Positions 24,353 through 32,872 of a DNA stretch of 34,428 nucleotides are shown in pieces. The notes under the pieces are model-generated. The model was not told the DNA's origin, ran no database searches, and saw nothing but the letters and a program-made list of their open reading frames with translations. The translations under genes and the position numbers were made by a program. Position 1 is the first letter of the stretch, and every line of letters starts with the position of its first letter. Source of the DNA: Clostridia bacterium (GTDB taxonomy: Bacteria; Bacillota_A; Clostridia; Christensenellales; Aristaeellaceae); the NCBI GenBank assembly GCA_017430945.1, contig JAFRMB010000147.1, positions 1 to 34,428 of the forward strand, written 5' to 3'.

Positions 24353-25693
24353 TCACTTGAATGTGTTCATGTAGACGTCCCAAACGGGCTCGGGCACCAG
24401 GCTTCCGCCCGTCGCCCAGCAGATCTGGGTGCAGTTCCTGAGCCGCTCGGCATCCAGGCCATGAGCGGACAGATATGCCCGGCCCCTTTCATGCGCCGTG
24501 AGGCGGGAGGGGCCGATAAACGCCGCGCAGCTCGACGGCTCGATGCGGATGCCCTCGGCATCCGCCAGCATGCGCATGAAGTCGTAGAGTCTCCCGTCCG
24601 CCACGGTGAACGCCCCGGACACGAGGTTCGCGTCGATCCGCGTCACGAAGCCGGAGGGACTTGCGCAGGCCAGGCCGTCCGCGTCCGTGATCCCGCTGAT
24701 GTCAAAGTCGTGGACGTTCGCCTTTTCGTACATGCCGGTGGCAAATCCGAGCAGCACCGAAGGGCATTTGACCGGTTCCGTGAAAAAGCAGTGGACGTCG
24801 TCTTTGAACACGCGCTTCAGCCCGTAGGCGATGCCGCCCGGCGCGCCGCCGACCCCGGCGGGCAGGTATACGATGAGCGGGTGCGACGCGTCCACAGGGA
24901 TGTCCTGCTCCGCCAGCTGCTTCTGCAGGCGGAGAGCGGCGACGGCGTAGCCCAGAAAGAGGTCGACGGAGTTTTCGTCGTCCACGAAGTAGCTGTTCGG
25001 GTCCAGGTCAGACAGCCTGCGACCCTCCGATACGGCGTGAGAATAGTCGTCGGCGTATTCCACCACCTCTACGCCCTTGCTGCGCAGCAGGTCCTTCTTC
25101 CACTGCTTCGCGTCCGCGGACATGTGCACCCTGGCCCTGAAGCCCAGTGCGGCGCCGGCGATGCCGATAGACAGGCCGAGGTTGCCCGTCGAACCGACCT
25201 GCACCGTGTAGCCTCCGAAGAACCGCCTCATTTCGTCGGAAGCCAGCTTTGCGTAATCGTCGCCGGGAGCCAGCTTCCCGGCGGCGATCGCCAGCGTCTC
25301 CGCGTGCTTGAGGACCTCGTAGATCCCGCCGCGCGCCTTCACGGAGCCGGCGATGGCAAGGTGGCTGTCCATCTTCAGCAGCAGGCGCCCGGGGATGTCG
25401 GCGCGGCAGGCCGCTTCCATACGCGCCCGCATGGCGGGGATGGGCCTGAGCGGGGATTCGATGACGCCATCCGTCTCCGCGGTCTCCGGGAAGCGCTTCC
25501 TGATGAACGGGGCGAACCGCGCCAGCCTGTCCGACGCGCTGCGGATGTCCCGGTCGGACACGATGAGCTGGCACAGGGGATCGGTCGCCTCGAACGGAAG
25601 CAAGCGGGGGTTGATCCACACCGTCTCCTTCTGCTCGCCGACATCCCTCAGGGCGTCGTTATGCTGCATGGCTTCAATGGCGTATGGCTTCAT
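24353..25693 (-). CDS. dsdA: D-serine ammonia-lyase (D-serine dehydratase)
   Basis: DsdA is a fold-type II PLP enzyme turning D-serine into pyruvate and ammonia, which detoxifies D-serine and yields carbon. The 446-aa protein is of usual DsdA length. The PLP lysine is Lys119 in GSVKARGGIYE, one position from the E. coli Lys118; the phosphate-binding GSTGNLGLSIGI and the glycine-rich PAGVGGAPGG follow. GGGAGAG is upstream of the ATG 25693. No dsdC regulator or dsdX transporter is adjacent. With the DSD1-type enzyme near 13 kb this is a second D-amino-acid lyase in the window. Confidence 0.95.
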   Translation of the reverse strand: MKPYAIEAMQHNDALRDVGEQKETVWINPRLLPFEATDPLCQLIVSDRDIRSASDRLARFAPFIRKRFPETAETDGVIESPLRPIPAMRARMEAACRADIPGRLLLKMDSHLAIAGSVKARGGIYEVLKHAETLAIAAGKLAPGDDYAKLASDEMRRFFGGYTVQVGSTGNLGLSIGIAGAALGFRARVHMSADAKQWKKDLLRSKGVEVVEYADDYSHAVSEGRRLSDLDPNSYFVDDENSVDLFLGYAVAALRLQKQLAEQDIPVDASHPLIVYLPAGVGGAPGGIAYGLKRVFKDDVHCFFTEPVKCPSVLLGFATGMYEKANVHDFDISGITDADGLACASPSGFVTRIDANLVSGAFTVADGRLYDFMRMLADAEGIRIEPSSCAAFIGPSRLTAHERGRAYLSAHGLDAERLRNCTQICWATGGSLVPEPVWDVYMNTFK

Positions 25694-25751
25694 GGAAAGA
25701 CTCTCCCGATCTCGTCATGCGGTCGCAGCGCGGCATTTTGCTCTCACTGAC

Positions 25752-25780
25752 AGTATACCCGACTTTTCCGGCAAATACAA
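25752..25780 (-). promoter_or_regulatory. Promoter of dsdA
   Basis: On the minus strand TTGTAT (25775-25780) and TATACT (25752-25757) are 17 bp apart, about 60 bp before the start codon. Confidence 0.7.
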
Positions 25781-25903
25781 GGGAAACGAGCCATATTAGT
25801 CGGGGACGGGAACGTTTTTCCGGCGGGTTATCGGTCGCGGGGCGGGCTGCCGGCGCATGTGCGTCCTGCCGCTCAGGGGACCGGACCCTTTCGCGGTCCG
25901 CGC

Positions 25904-25932
25904 TTGCGCGATCGGGCCGGATGCGCTATACT
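25904..25932 (+). promoter_or_regulatory. Promoter of the thioesterase gene
   Basis: TTGCGC (25904-25909) and TATACT (25927-25932) are 17 bp apart. A small GGACC/GGTCC hairpin lies just upstream. The rest of 25781-25903 shows no gene. Confidence 0.6.
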
Positions 25933-26013
25933 GGCGATGGAGATGGCCGTTGGAAGACGGGGCCGTGCGCCGGCCGCCGTCCCGGGCCGGACAGATCATC
26001 GGAGGGATGCTTC

Positions 26014-26436
26014 ATGAAGCCTTATGTTCGTTCGGTGCAGTACTACGAGACCGACATGATGGGCGTGGTCCATCACGCCAACTATCTCCACTGGATGGAG
26101 GAGGCACGCATCGACTTTATGGATCAGCTGGGCTTCCCCTATGCGAGGATGGAGGCGGAGGGCGTGCTGTCGCCGGTGAGGTCGCTGGCGTGCGATTACC
26201 GGCATGCCTGTACCTTCGGCGACGAGATCACCATCGCCCTGTCGGTGGCGTCCTTCAACGGCGTCATCATGGCGATCGAATACACCATGAAGGATCAGCG
26301 GGGCGAGACCGTCTGTACGGCCCGGTCGGAACACGTGTTCCTGAACCGGGAGGGGCGATTCGTGCGCATGAAGCGGGACATGCCGGCGTTCTGCGAGGCC
26401 ATCGAAGGCGTTATGGGCGGGAACGGCGAAAAATGA
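26014..26436 (+). CDS. Acyl-CoA thioesterase, YbgC/4HBT hotdog family
   Basis: This 140-aa hotdog-fold protein should hydrolyse acyl-CoA thioesters. The signature YETDMMGVVHHANYLHWMEE with the catalytic Asp14 is the 4-hydroxybenzoyl-CoA thioesterase motif, and length fits the single-domain YbgC group. GGAGGG lies 7 nt before ATG 26014; the longer frame upstream has no homology or ribosome binding site. No Tol-Pal genes are present, in keeping with a Gram-positive host. It is monocistronic. Confidence 0.9.
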   Translation: MKPYVRSVQYYETDMMGVVHHANYLHWMEEARIDFMDQLGFPYARMEAEGVLSPVRSLACDYRHACTFGDEITIALSVASFNGVIMAIEYTMKDQRGETVCTARSEHVFLNREGRFVRMKRDMPAFCEAIEGVMGGNGEK

Positions 26437-26589
26437 AGCAGTCGGCACGCGGCAGCCGGACCGACGCGGACGCACGGAAGCTGTACGGACGGCAGCTCCC
26501 GGGCGTTTTCATCGGTCGGGGAACGGGACGGGGCGTCGAAGGTCCCTGTTAATTTCAACGTGAGGCGCGTTTTTCGGGAAGGCGGCGCA

Positions 26590-26618
26590 TTTACATTTGC
26601 GGGCGTTTGTGCTATCAT
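26590..26618 (+). promoter_or_regulatory. Promoter of the hydratase-EIIC-yvcK run
   Basis: TTTACA (26590-26595) and TATCAT (26613-26618) are 17 bp apart, about 70 bp before the start codon. In 26437-26589 I see no convincing gene. Confidence 0.65.
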
Positions 26619-26688
26619 CTTAGCGTGTGGCGCACGATGAACAGCAGGCGCGCCGCACGCTACAGGCATCCGGCAAGGAGAGAACGCT

Positions 26689-28956
26689 ATGATCAAGCTC
26701 TATGATACAGGCATCTACCTGGTGAACGGCACGGACATTTGCACCGATGCGGCCGAGGTGGCGCAGAAGACGGGCTCGGCGCCCGGCCGAGCCGGGGCGG
26801 AGGCGGGGACCATCGCCTACGGCATCCTGGCCGCGCACAACCGCTCCGGAGATATGAACGCGCTTCAGCTGAAGTTCGATTCCATGACCTCCCACGACAT
26901 CACCTACGTGGGCATCATACAGACGGCCCGCGCATCGGGCATGACGGCGTTCCCGCTGCCCTATGTGCTCACCAACTGCCACAACAGCCTCTGCGCGGTG
27001 GGCGGCACCATCAACGAGGACGACCACAAGTTCGCGCTCTCCGCCGCGCACAAGTACGGCGGCATCTATGTGCCCGCGAACCTGGCGAACATACACTCAT
27101 ACAACCGCGAGACCATGGCGGGCTGCGGGCGCATGATCCTGGGCTCCGACAGTCACACGCGCTACGGCGCGATCGGCACGATGGCCGTGGGCGAGGGCGG
27201 CGGCGAGCTGGCCAAGCAGCTGGTTGGCCGCACCTATGACTTCGCGCGGCCCGGCGTCATCGCCGTCTACCTGACCGGCGCGCCGAAGCCAGGCGTCGGC
27301 CCCCACGACGTGGCGCTGTCCATCGTCGGCGCGGTCTATAAAAACGGCTATGTCAAAAACAAGGTGATGGAGTTCGTCGGCCCCGGTGTATCCGGGCTGT
27401 CCATGGAGTACCGCAACGCCGTGGATGTCATGACCACGGAGACCACCTGCTGGTCCTCCGTCTGGGTGACGGACGACCGCACGCGGCAGTACCTCGCGCT
27501 GCGCGGGCGGCCGGAGGCGTACCGGCAGCTCATGCCCGCGGACGTGGCCTGGTACGACGGCTGCGTGTACGTGGATCTTTCGACGGTCGAATGCACCATC
27601 GCCATGCCGATGCACCCGTCCAACACGTTCACCATCCACGAACTGCAGCAGAACGCTGCGGACATCCTCCATGCGGTGGAGGACGCGGCCAACCAGCAGA
27701 TCCGCGGCGCGCGCATGGACATCGTCTCCAAGCTGCGCGACGGCGCGATATGGGTCGAACAGGGCGAGATCGCGGGCTGCTCCGGCGGCACGCTCGAAAA
27801 CATCTGCGCCGCGGCGGACATCCTCCGGGGCGGCAGTACCGGCAACGGCGCCTTCTCGCTGAGCATCTATCCCGGCTCCATGCCGGCACTGGCGGAGCTC
27901 GTGCGCAACGGCTGCGCCGCGGACCTCATCGCGGCGGGCGTCCTGCTGCGCGAGTGCTTCTGCGGGCCGTGCTTCGGCGCAGGCGACTGCCCGGCCAACG
28001 GCGAGCTCTCGATCCGGCACACCACCCGGAACTTCCCCAACCGGGAAGGCAGCAAGCCCGGCGAAGGCCAGATGAGCGCGGTCGCGCTGATGGACGCGCG
28101 CTCGATCGCAGCCACCGCCCGAAACGGCGGCCGGCTGACGGCGGCGACCGACCTGGATGTCGACTATACGGACTACGAGGACCGCTACGACGGCGGCATC
28201 TATGAAAAGCGCGTCTACAACGGCTGGGGAAAGCCGGAGCCCGAGTGCGAGCTGCGCTTCGGCCCGAACATCAAGGACTGGCCGGACATGCCTGAACTGA
28301 CGGAGGACCTGCTGGTCAGGATCTGCAGCTACATCACCGATCCGGTGACCACCACCGACGAGCTCATCCCCTCCGGCGAGACGTCCGCCTACCGATCCAA
28401 TCCCGAGCGGCTGTCCGAATTCGCGCTCTCGCGGCGCGATCCCAAATACGTCCCGCGCAGCAAGGCCGTGCGCCAGATCGAGCGCGACCGGCGCGCGGGG
28501 AAGGACCTCCCGGAGGAGATCCTGGCCGTGTACGCCGCGCTGTCGCGGGCGGGCATCGCCTGTGACCCGCTCCACACCGACATCGGATCGGCGATACTCG
28601 CCAACATGCCCGGCGACGGCTCCGCCCGCGAACAGGCGGCCTCGTGCCAGCGCGTGATGGGCGGCAGCGCGAACTTCGCGAAGCAGTATGCCACGAAGCG
28701 CTATCGCTCCAACTGCATCAACTGGGGCATGACGCCGTTCCTCGTCGAGGATCCCGGGGTGTTCGGGCTGGGCGACCACGTGTTCATCCCCGGCCTGCGC
28801 AGGGCCGTGCTCGAAAACGCCGGCGAGATCCGCGCGTATGCGGTGAAACCCGACGGCACGGTGACGCCGTTCGCGGTCACCACCGGTGCGCTCACGGGGC
28901 CCGAGCGGCAGATCATCGCCGACGGATGCCTCATCAATTACTACAGGAACCATTGA
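26689..28956 (+). CDS. Aconitase-superfamily hydratase, YbhJ-like
   Basis: The 755-aa protein belongs to the aconitase superfamily and its length is close to that of E. coli YbhJ, a hydratase of unknown substrate. Fe-S ligand cysteines are visible: Cys364 in AGCSGGTLEN, and Cys425 and Cys428 in FCGPC, the counterpart of the CGPC pair of aconitase; Cys423 is an extra nearby cysteine. The substrate-region block GSDSHTRYGAIGTMAVGEGG (residues about 152-171) is also conserved. GGAGAG lies upstream of the ATG. It is likely cytoplasmic and oxygen-sensitive. Because the first cluster motif reads CSGGTLEN instead of CTNS, it is not a classical citrate aconitase or LeuC. The downstream gene is a PTS-like membrane protein. 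Confidence 0.85.
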   Translation: MIKLYDTGIYLVNGTDICTDAAEVAQKTGSAPGRAGAEAGTIAYGILAAHNRSGDMNALQLKFDSMTSHDITYVGIIQTARASGMTAFPLPYVLTNCHNSLCAVGGTINEDDHKFALSAAHKYGGIYVPANLANIHSYNRETMAGCGRMILGSDSHTRYGAIGTMAVGEGGGELAKQLVGRTYDFARPGVIAVYLTGAPKPGVGPHDVALSIVGAVYKNGYVKNKVMEFVGPGVSGLSMEYRNAVDVMTTETTCWSSVWVTDDRTRQYLALRGRPEAYRQLMPADVAWYDGCVYVDLSTVECTIAMPMHPSNTFTIHELQQNAADILHAVEDAANQQIRGARMDIVSKLRDGAIWVEQGEIAGCSGGTLENICAAADILRGGSTGNGAFSLSIYPGSMPALAELVRNGCAADLIAAGVLLRECFCGPCFGAGDCPANGELSIRHTTRNFPNREGSKPGEGQMSAVALMDARSIAATARNGGRLTAATDLDVDYTDYEDRYDGGIYEKRVYNGWGKPEPECELRFGPNIKDWPDMPELTEDLLVRICSYITDPVTTTDELIPSGETSAYRSNPERLSEFALSRRDPKYVPRSKAVRQIERDRRAGKDLPEEILAVYAALSRAGIACDPLHTDIGSAILANMPGDGSAREQAASCQRVMGGSANFAKQYATKRYRSNCINWGMTPFLVEDPGVFGLGDHVFIPGLRRAVLENAGEIRAYAVKPDGTVTPFAVTTGALTGPERQIIADGCLINYYRNH

Positions 28957-28990
28957 TCCGCGGGACCGCATGCGGAAGGGGAGGATGGCT

Positions 28991-30082
28991 ATGAGCGGGT
29001 TTCAGGCGTTTCTGAAGCGCAAGAACATCGAGATATCGCTGCGCCGCTATGGCATCGACGCACTGGGCGCGATGGCGCAGGGCCTGTTCTGCTCGCTGCT
29101 GATCGGCACGATCATCAACACCATCGGCACGCAGTTCCGGATCCCCTTCCTGACCGCGCCGGTGGCGACGGTCGGGCAGACGGCCTACACGGTGGGCGGC
29201 ATCGCGTCGGCCATGAGCGGCCCGGCGATGGCGGTGGCCATCGGTTACGCGCTGAAGTGCCCGCCGCTCGTGCTGTTCTCGATGATATCGGTGGGCTTTG
29301 CCTCCAACGCGCTGGGCGGCGCGGGCGGCCCGCTGGCGGTGCTCGTCGTGGCCATCGTCTCCGCCGAATTCGGCAAGGCGGTCTCCAAGGAGACCCCGGT
29401 GGACATCCTGGTGACGCCGCTGACGACCATCGGCATCGGCATCTGCCTGTCGTGGCTCATCGCCCCGGCACTGGGCCGGGCGGCGACGCGGGTCGGCGAT
29501 CTCATCAAATGGGCGACTGAGCTCCAGCCGTTCCTGATGGGCATACTGGTCTCGGTGCTGGTGGGCATGGCGCTGACGCTGCCCATCTCCTCGGCGGCCA
29601 TATGCTCGGCGCTGGGGCTAACGGGGCTGGCAGGCGGGGCGGCGGTCGCGGGCTGCTGCGCCCAGATGATCGGCTTTGCGGTGATCTCGTTCCGCGAGAA
29701 CCGCTGGGGCGGCCTGCTGTCCCAGGGCATCGGCACGTCGATGCTCCAGATGGGCAATATCGTAAAGAATCCCAGGATCTGGATCGCGCCGACGCTGGCC
29801 TCGGCCATCACGGGCCCCATCGCCACCTGCGTGTTCGGACTGCGCATGAACGGCGCCGCGGTGTCCTCCGGCATGGGCACCTGCGGGCTGGTGGGACAGA
29901 TCGGCGTCTATACCGGCTGGGTCAACGACATCGCCGCCGGCACGAAGGCGGCCATCACGGGCATGGACTGGTTCGGGCTGGCGATGATCTCGTTCATATT
30001 GCCCGCGGTGCTGTCCGTCGTCATCCACATGGGCGTGCGCCGGCTTGGCTGGGTCAGGGACGGCGACCTGAAGCTGAACTGA
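28991..30082 (+). CDS. PTS EIIC_2-type membrane protein, stand-alone
   Basis: This 363-aa protein has eight to ten membrane helices and looks like the EIIC_2 family (PTS system IIC-like), with runs such as IGTIINTIGTQFRIPFLT, TVGGIASAMSGPAMAVAIGY and RMNGAAVSSGMGTCGLVGQI. It lacks IIA and IIB domains and none is encoded nearby, so it may be a transporter not using phosphotransfer. The ATG 28991 is chosen with GGGGAGG 6 nt before it; ATG 28985 would abut that site. It is 34 nt after the hydratase gene, suggesting that the two deal with one metabolite. The substrate is unknown. Confidence 0.8.
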   Translation: MSGFQAFLKRKNIEISLRRYGIDALGAMAQGLFCSLLIGTIINTIGTQFRIPFLTAPVATVGQTAYTVGGIASAMSGPAMAVAIGYALKCPPLVLFSMISVGFASNALGGAGGPLAVLVVAIVSAEFGKAVSKETPVDILVTPLTTIGIGICLSWLIAPALGRAATRVGDLIKWATELQPFLMGILVSVLVGMALTLPISSAAICSALGLTGLAGGAAVAGCCAQMIGFAVISFRENRWGGLLSQGIGTSMLQMGNIVKNPRIWIAPTLASAITGPIATCVFGLRMNGAAVSSGMGTCGLVGQIGVYTGWVNDIAAGTKAAITGMDWFGLAMISFILPAVLSVVIHMGVRRLGWVRDGDLKLN

Positions 30083-30142
30083 CCGGAGCGCGCCCCGGAA
30101 AGGCATTACAGTGACGACCGAAGAGCGAGGGAGATCGGATCC

Positions 30143-31108
30143 ATGAAAAAACTGATCGTATTCGGCGGCGGGACGGGGCTGTCCTGTTTGCTGTCGGGGC
30201 TCAAGCAGTTTCCGGTGGAGGTGACCACGGTCATCACCGTGTCGGACAACGGAAGCTCCACCGGCGTATTGAAGCAGGAGTTCGACATCCCCGCCGTGGG
30301 CGACGTGGGCAAGGTGCTGCTGGCCATGGCGAACGTGGACGACGACCTGCTGGACCTGCTCAGCTACCGCTTCAGGCGCGAAGGCTCGTCGCTGGACAAC
30401 CATCCGGTGCGCAACATACTGCTCACGGCGCTCATCGACCTGAAGGGCAACCTGACCGAGGCCACGCGATACATGAGCCGGCTTTTGAACATCAAGGGCG
30501 AGGTGCTGCCACTGACCGAGGAGCGCGTGGATCTGGTGGGACGCAGCAGGACCGGCAAGCGGTCCTTCTACGGCGAGGAGAGCGTCAGCCGCAACATCCG
30601 CAGCATCGCAAGCCTGTCCTACGATCACGACATACACATCAGCAACGCGGTGAAGCAGGGCATCGCGAACAGCGACCTCATCATCTTCAGCCCGGGCAGC
30701 CTTTACACCAGCATATTGCCGCACCTGATCGTGGACGACATCGTGGACGCCATCTGCGCATCGAAGGCGCCGATCATGTACGTGTCCAACCTCGTGACGC
30801 AGCCGGGCGAGACCGACCGGTACAACGTCAGCGACCATCTGAAGGTCCTGAACCGCTACCTGGGGGACCGTCGGGTGGAGGTGGTCATCAGCAACAACGC
30901 CGACATCGACCCGGAGATCGTGTCCCGCTACCTTGAAAGCGAGGGAAAGACGCTGGTGGAGATGGACCGCGAGAACGTCGAGGCGCTGGGCGCGCGCATC
31001 ATCGAGGACGGCATCTTCTCGATCGAAGACGGGCGCATCCGCCACGATGCCCTCAAGACGGCCTTCCTGATCTTCAGCTATCTCATGGGTTCCCGCGACG
31101 ACGCGTAA
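30143..31108 (+). CDS. yvcK: Gluconeogenesis factor YvcK (CofD-like family)
   Basis: YvcK/MgfK binds UDP-sugars and is needed for growth on gluconeogenic substrates and for cell-wall synthesis control. The 321-aa protein has the N-terminal GGGTGLS (residues 8-14), SDNGSSTG (34-41), GDVGKVLLAM and the later IIFSPGSLYTSILPHL and VTQPGETDRY, all typical. GAGGGAG lies upstream of the ATG. Normally it is found as rapZ-yvcK-whiA; here neither neighbour is present, and it follows the hydratase-EIIC pair after 60 nt, probably in the same transcript. Confidence 0.93.
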   Translation: MKKLIVFGGGTGLSCLLSGLKQFPVEVTTVITVSDNGSSTGVLKQEFDIPAVGDVGKVLLAMANVDDDLLDLLSYRFRREGSSLDNHPVRNILLTALIDLKGNLTEATRYMSRLLNIKGEVLPLTEERVDLVGRSRTGKRSFYGEESVSRNIRSIASLSYDHDIHISNAVKQGIANSDLIIFSPGSLYTSILPHLIVDDIVDAICASKAPIMYVSNLVTQPGETDRYNVSDHLKVLNRYLGDRRVEVVISNNADIDPEIVSRYLESEGKTLVEMDRENVEALGARIIEDGIFSIEDGRIRHDALKTAFLIFSYLMGSRDDA

Positions 31109-31203
31109 GGCAGACCGCTCGGCTTCAGGCGTCCTCTGGCCGATCCCTTTTGAACTGAGCCCGCCATGCGCCGCCGGCTGTGCGCCGGGGCATCGCGACA
31201 TCG

Positions 31204-31277
31204 GGAACGGTCTTTTCGTCGCGTTTTGTCCGTAGATCGATCCCGCGGGTGATCCTGAGGCATAAAAAGACCGTTCC
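31204..31277. repeat. 13-bp perfect inverted repeat after yvcK
   Basis: GGAACGGTCTTTT (31204-31216) and AAAAGACCGTTCC (31265-31277) are perfect inverted copies enclosing 48 bp that contain a smaller GATC-CCGCGGGT-GATC fold. It may be a structured 3' end or a miniature mobile element. I see no gene in 31109-31395. Confidence 0.55.
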
Positions 31278-31395
31278 ACGTGTTCAGCCTCTCTTTGTTC
31301 GTCAGTCAACTCTCTGCTTTTTCGAACGAAAATGATTATAGGCTGGCCGACTTTCGTACTTACATGGACAATTATGAAGAATAGAGGTGTGCCGG

Positions 31396-31905
31396 ATGAA
31401 AAATGTATTCGTGTTGGTATTGGTACTGATGCTGTGCGCGATGGCGATGGCAGAGGGCATGACGCCCGCTGCTTATCTTGCCAGCCGCGGACTGATGGTC
31501 CTGGATGAAAACCAGATAGCTGCAATGGGCGGCGAATCGTCTGATTCTCCGGACCTCAATGGCTTATCTTACTTTCTGCTCTCGACCGGCGGAGAAAACT
31601 CGCCACCGATCTTTGCATTCAACGACGGGCATATAATGTATATCGCCATGGAGATGGGCGCAATGTTCGGCAGCCCGACAATGGATGGGAAAGCATTGAG
31701 CCAGGTGTTTATCGAGATGTGTGAAATGTTCGACTTTGATGTGTACGGATTTGGGAGCGGCGACAGCACGTCCTTCGGGTATGTGTATGGAGATATGGAC
31801 AAGCTGATGGAAGTTGCCGATGTTAACGATGGAGCACTTCATGACACGAAGATCTGTCAAACAAAGGATGAATTTTTCGATACGTTGCTGGATTTCGTGG
31901 GGTGA
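31396..31905 (+). CDS. Small exported protein of unknown function
   Basis: The family is not recognised. The 169-aa product starts MKNVFVLVLVLMLCAMAMAE, a signal peptide with probable cleavage after AMA. The mature part is acidic and methionine- and glycine-rich (GHIMYIAMEMGAMFG, FDVYGFGSGDSTSFGYVYG) and reads like a folded secreted domain. ATG 31396 is preferred over a GTG at 31387, with AGAGGTG 7 nt upstream. Base composition begins to shift to A+T here. It is followed by a REP-like remnant and then by the DUF4230 genes, not closely linked. Confidence 0.75.
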   Translation: MKNVFVLVLVLMLCAMAMAEGMTPAAYLASRGLMVLDENQIAAMGGESSDSPDLNGLSYFLLSTGGENSPPIFAFNDGHIMYIAMEMGAMFGSPTMDGKALSQVFIEMCEMFDFDVYGFGSGDSTSFGYVYGDMDKLMEVADVNDGALHDTKICQTKDEFFDTLLDFVG

Positions 31906-31914
31906 TACAAAAGA

Positions 31915-31941
31915 AACACACAGGGACGGAAATTTTGTGTT
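31915..31941. repeat. REP-like palindrome remnant
   Basis: AACACA (31915-31920) and TGTGTT (31936-31941) flank a core that includes GGGACGGAA. The same core GGGACGGAA occurs in the left end of the transposase relic at 33579-33587. Confidence 0.5.
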
Positions 31942-32059
31942 CAACAAACCAGCTACATGCTCACAGTATTGATACTCGATCCTGTCATTCGATTGATTAG
32001 GTGGATCAAAAGACCTGTGTTCTGAAGTATAGCACGAAAGTACTGCCACTATGTTTTCC

Positions 32060-32088
32060 TTGCAATAGTTTTGCCAAGGTGGTATAAT
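32060..32088 (+). promoter_or_regulatory. Promoter of the mini-lipoprotein / DUF4230 locus
   Basis: TTGCAA (32060-32065) and a perfect TATAAT (32083-32088) are 17 bp apart. The -35 box lies in an imperfect palindrome (CCTTG...CAAGG, 32058-32079). The predicted leader to the first start codon is about 45 nt. Confidence 0.75.
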
Positions 32089-32138
32089 AATTATGCTTTA
32101 TTGTGGACTATACAGGATTCTGAGAGGAGTGTGATTTA

Positions 32139-32222
32139 GTGAAAAAAACACTCCTGACTATTGTTTTGATTGTAATATGTCTGATACTTGCGGCTTGTGG
32201 TGAACGGGTAACATACCATTGA
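32139..32222 (+). CDS. 27-residue lipoprotein, possible truncated lipoprotein or peptide precursor
   Basis: The frame GTG 32139 to TGA 32220-32222 encodes MKKTLLTIVLIVICLILAAC followed by only seven residues, GERVTYH. It is a full lipoprotein signal peptide with lipobox LAAC and a seven-residue mature end. A good promoter is at 32060-32088 and GAGGAG about 10 nt upstream. It may be the remains of a longer lipoprotein, or a true mini-lipoprotein; Gram-positive signalling peptides are sometimes cut from such leaders. It precedes the two DUF4230 genes by 50 nt. Confidence 0.55.
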   Translation: MKKTLLTIVLIVICLILAACGERVTYH

Positions 32223-32272
32223 AACTACGTCCTACCTTCAAGGTTAGTTAGTATTAGAGGAGTTGTATCTCT

Positions 32273-32872
32273 GTGGAAAAAACAGCATCGAAAAAAACTA
32301 ACAGGGAAAAGATCGAGCTATATGCGTTGCTTGTCCTTGGAATAATTCTGATGGTGTTCACATTCTCAAACCTTACTGGTATTGGCAATCCCAAATTGTC
32401 CAAGCAGGAGAGCCATTCGAATTTAATCAATACAAAAGAGATTGCTGCCCTGTCTGTTTCTGAGTTTGTTTATAACGGCATAGCGCAATCCTTTAAGAGC
32501 AATGGAGAACCAGATTACAATGTTTTTTATAAATCGACGGTGAAGGTTAGCATTGACGCTAATAATATCGACTATACATTTAATGAAAAAGAGAAGGTTG
32601 TCACGTTCATTTTTCCAGAGATTACCCTTGAGAAACCAGTTATTGATGTGGGTTCTGTCAGTATAATACCGAACAGAAGCAATCTGTACATGGACGAGGT
32701 AATCTCGCTTTGTAGGGTCGACGCTCTCGAAGAAGCTAAAAAATCCTTGAAGCTCATTTTAAGCGCACAAGAAAACATACGGACAATCATAGAGGCATGG
32801 TATTCTCCAGTTCTTGAAGGGTATGCGTTTGAGTTTCAGTTTAGTGCTGCAGAAGGCGGTGATAGAGAATGA
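32273..32872 (+). CDS. Membrane-anchored DUF4230-like protein, first of a tandem pair
   Basis: The 199-aa product has a charged N-terminus and one membrane anchor (YALLVLGIILMVFTFSNLTG, about residues 17-36), so the rest is probably outside. The exported part follows the DUF4230 plan: an early strand around ALSVSEFVYNGIA, KSTVKVSIDANNIDY, VVTFIFPEITLEKPVIDVGSVSI and a C-terminal helix EEAKKSLKLILSAQENI with a final strand. Function is unknown. The start is GTG 32273 with GAGGAG 10 nt upstream. Its stop overlaps the next start (ATGA), so the two are co-translated and may form one complex. Composition is A+T-rich compared with the core genes. Confidence 0.7.
   Translation: MEKTASKKTNREKIELYALLVLGIILMVFTFSNLTGIGNPKLSKQESHSNLINTKEIAALSVSEFVYNGIAQSFKSNGEPDYNVFYKSTVKVSIDANNIDYTFNEKEKVVTFIFPEITLEKPVIDVGSVSIIPNRSNLYMDEVISLCRVDALEEAKKSLKLILSAQENIRTIIEAWYSPVLEGYAFEFQFSAAEGGDRE

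Noticed and set aside
26432..26551. Possible 39-codon gene overlapping the thioesterase stop
   Set aside because: ATG overlaps the stop region without a convincing ribosome binding site; Arg/Gly-rich product with no features.
27097..28971. 624-codon open frame opposite the aconitase-family gene
   Set aside because: Shadow of a strongly supported gene with Fe-S cysteines; its own product shows no motif.
29618..31525. 635-codon open frame on the minus strand opposite the EIIC-like gene and yvcK
   Set aside because: Spans two real genes and the intergenic region, with biased composition and no recognisable domain.
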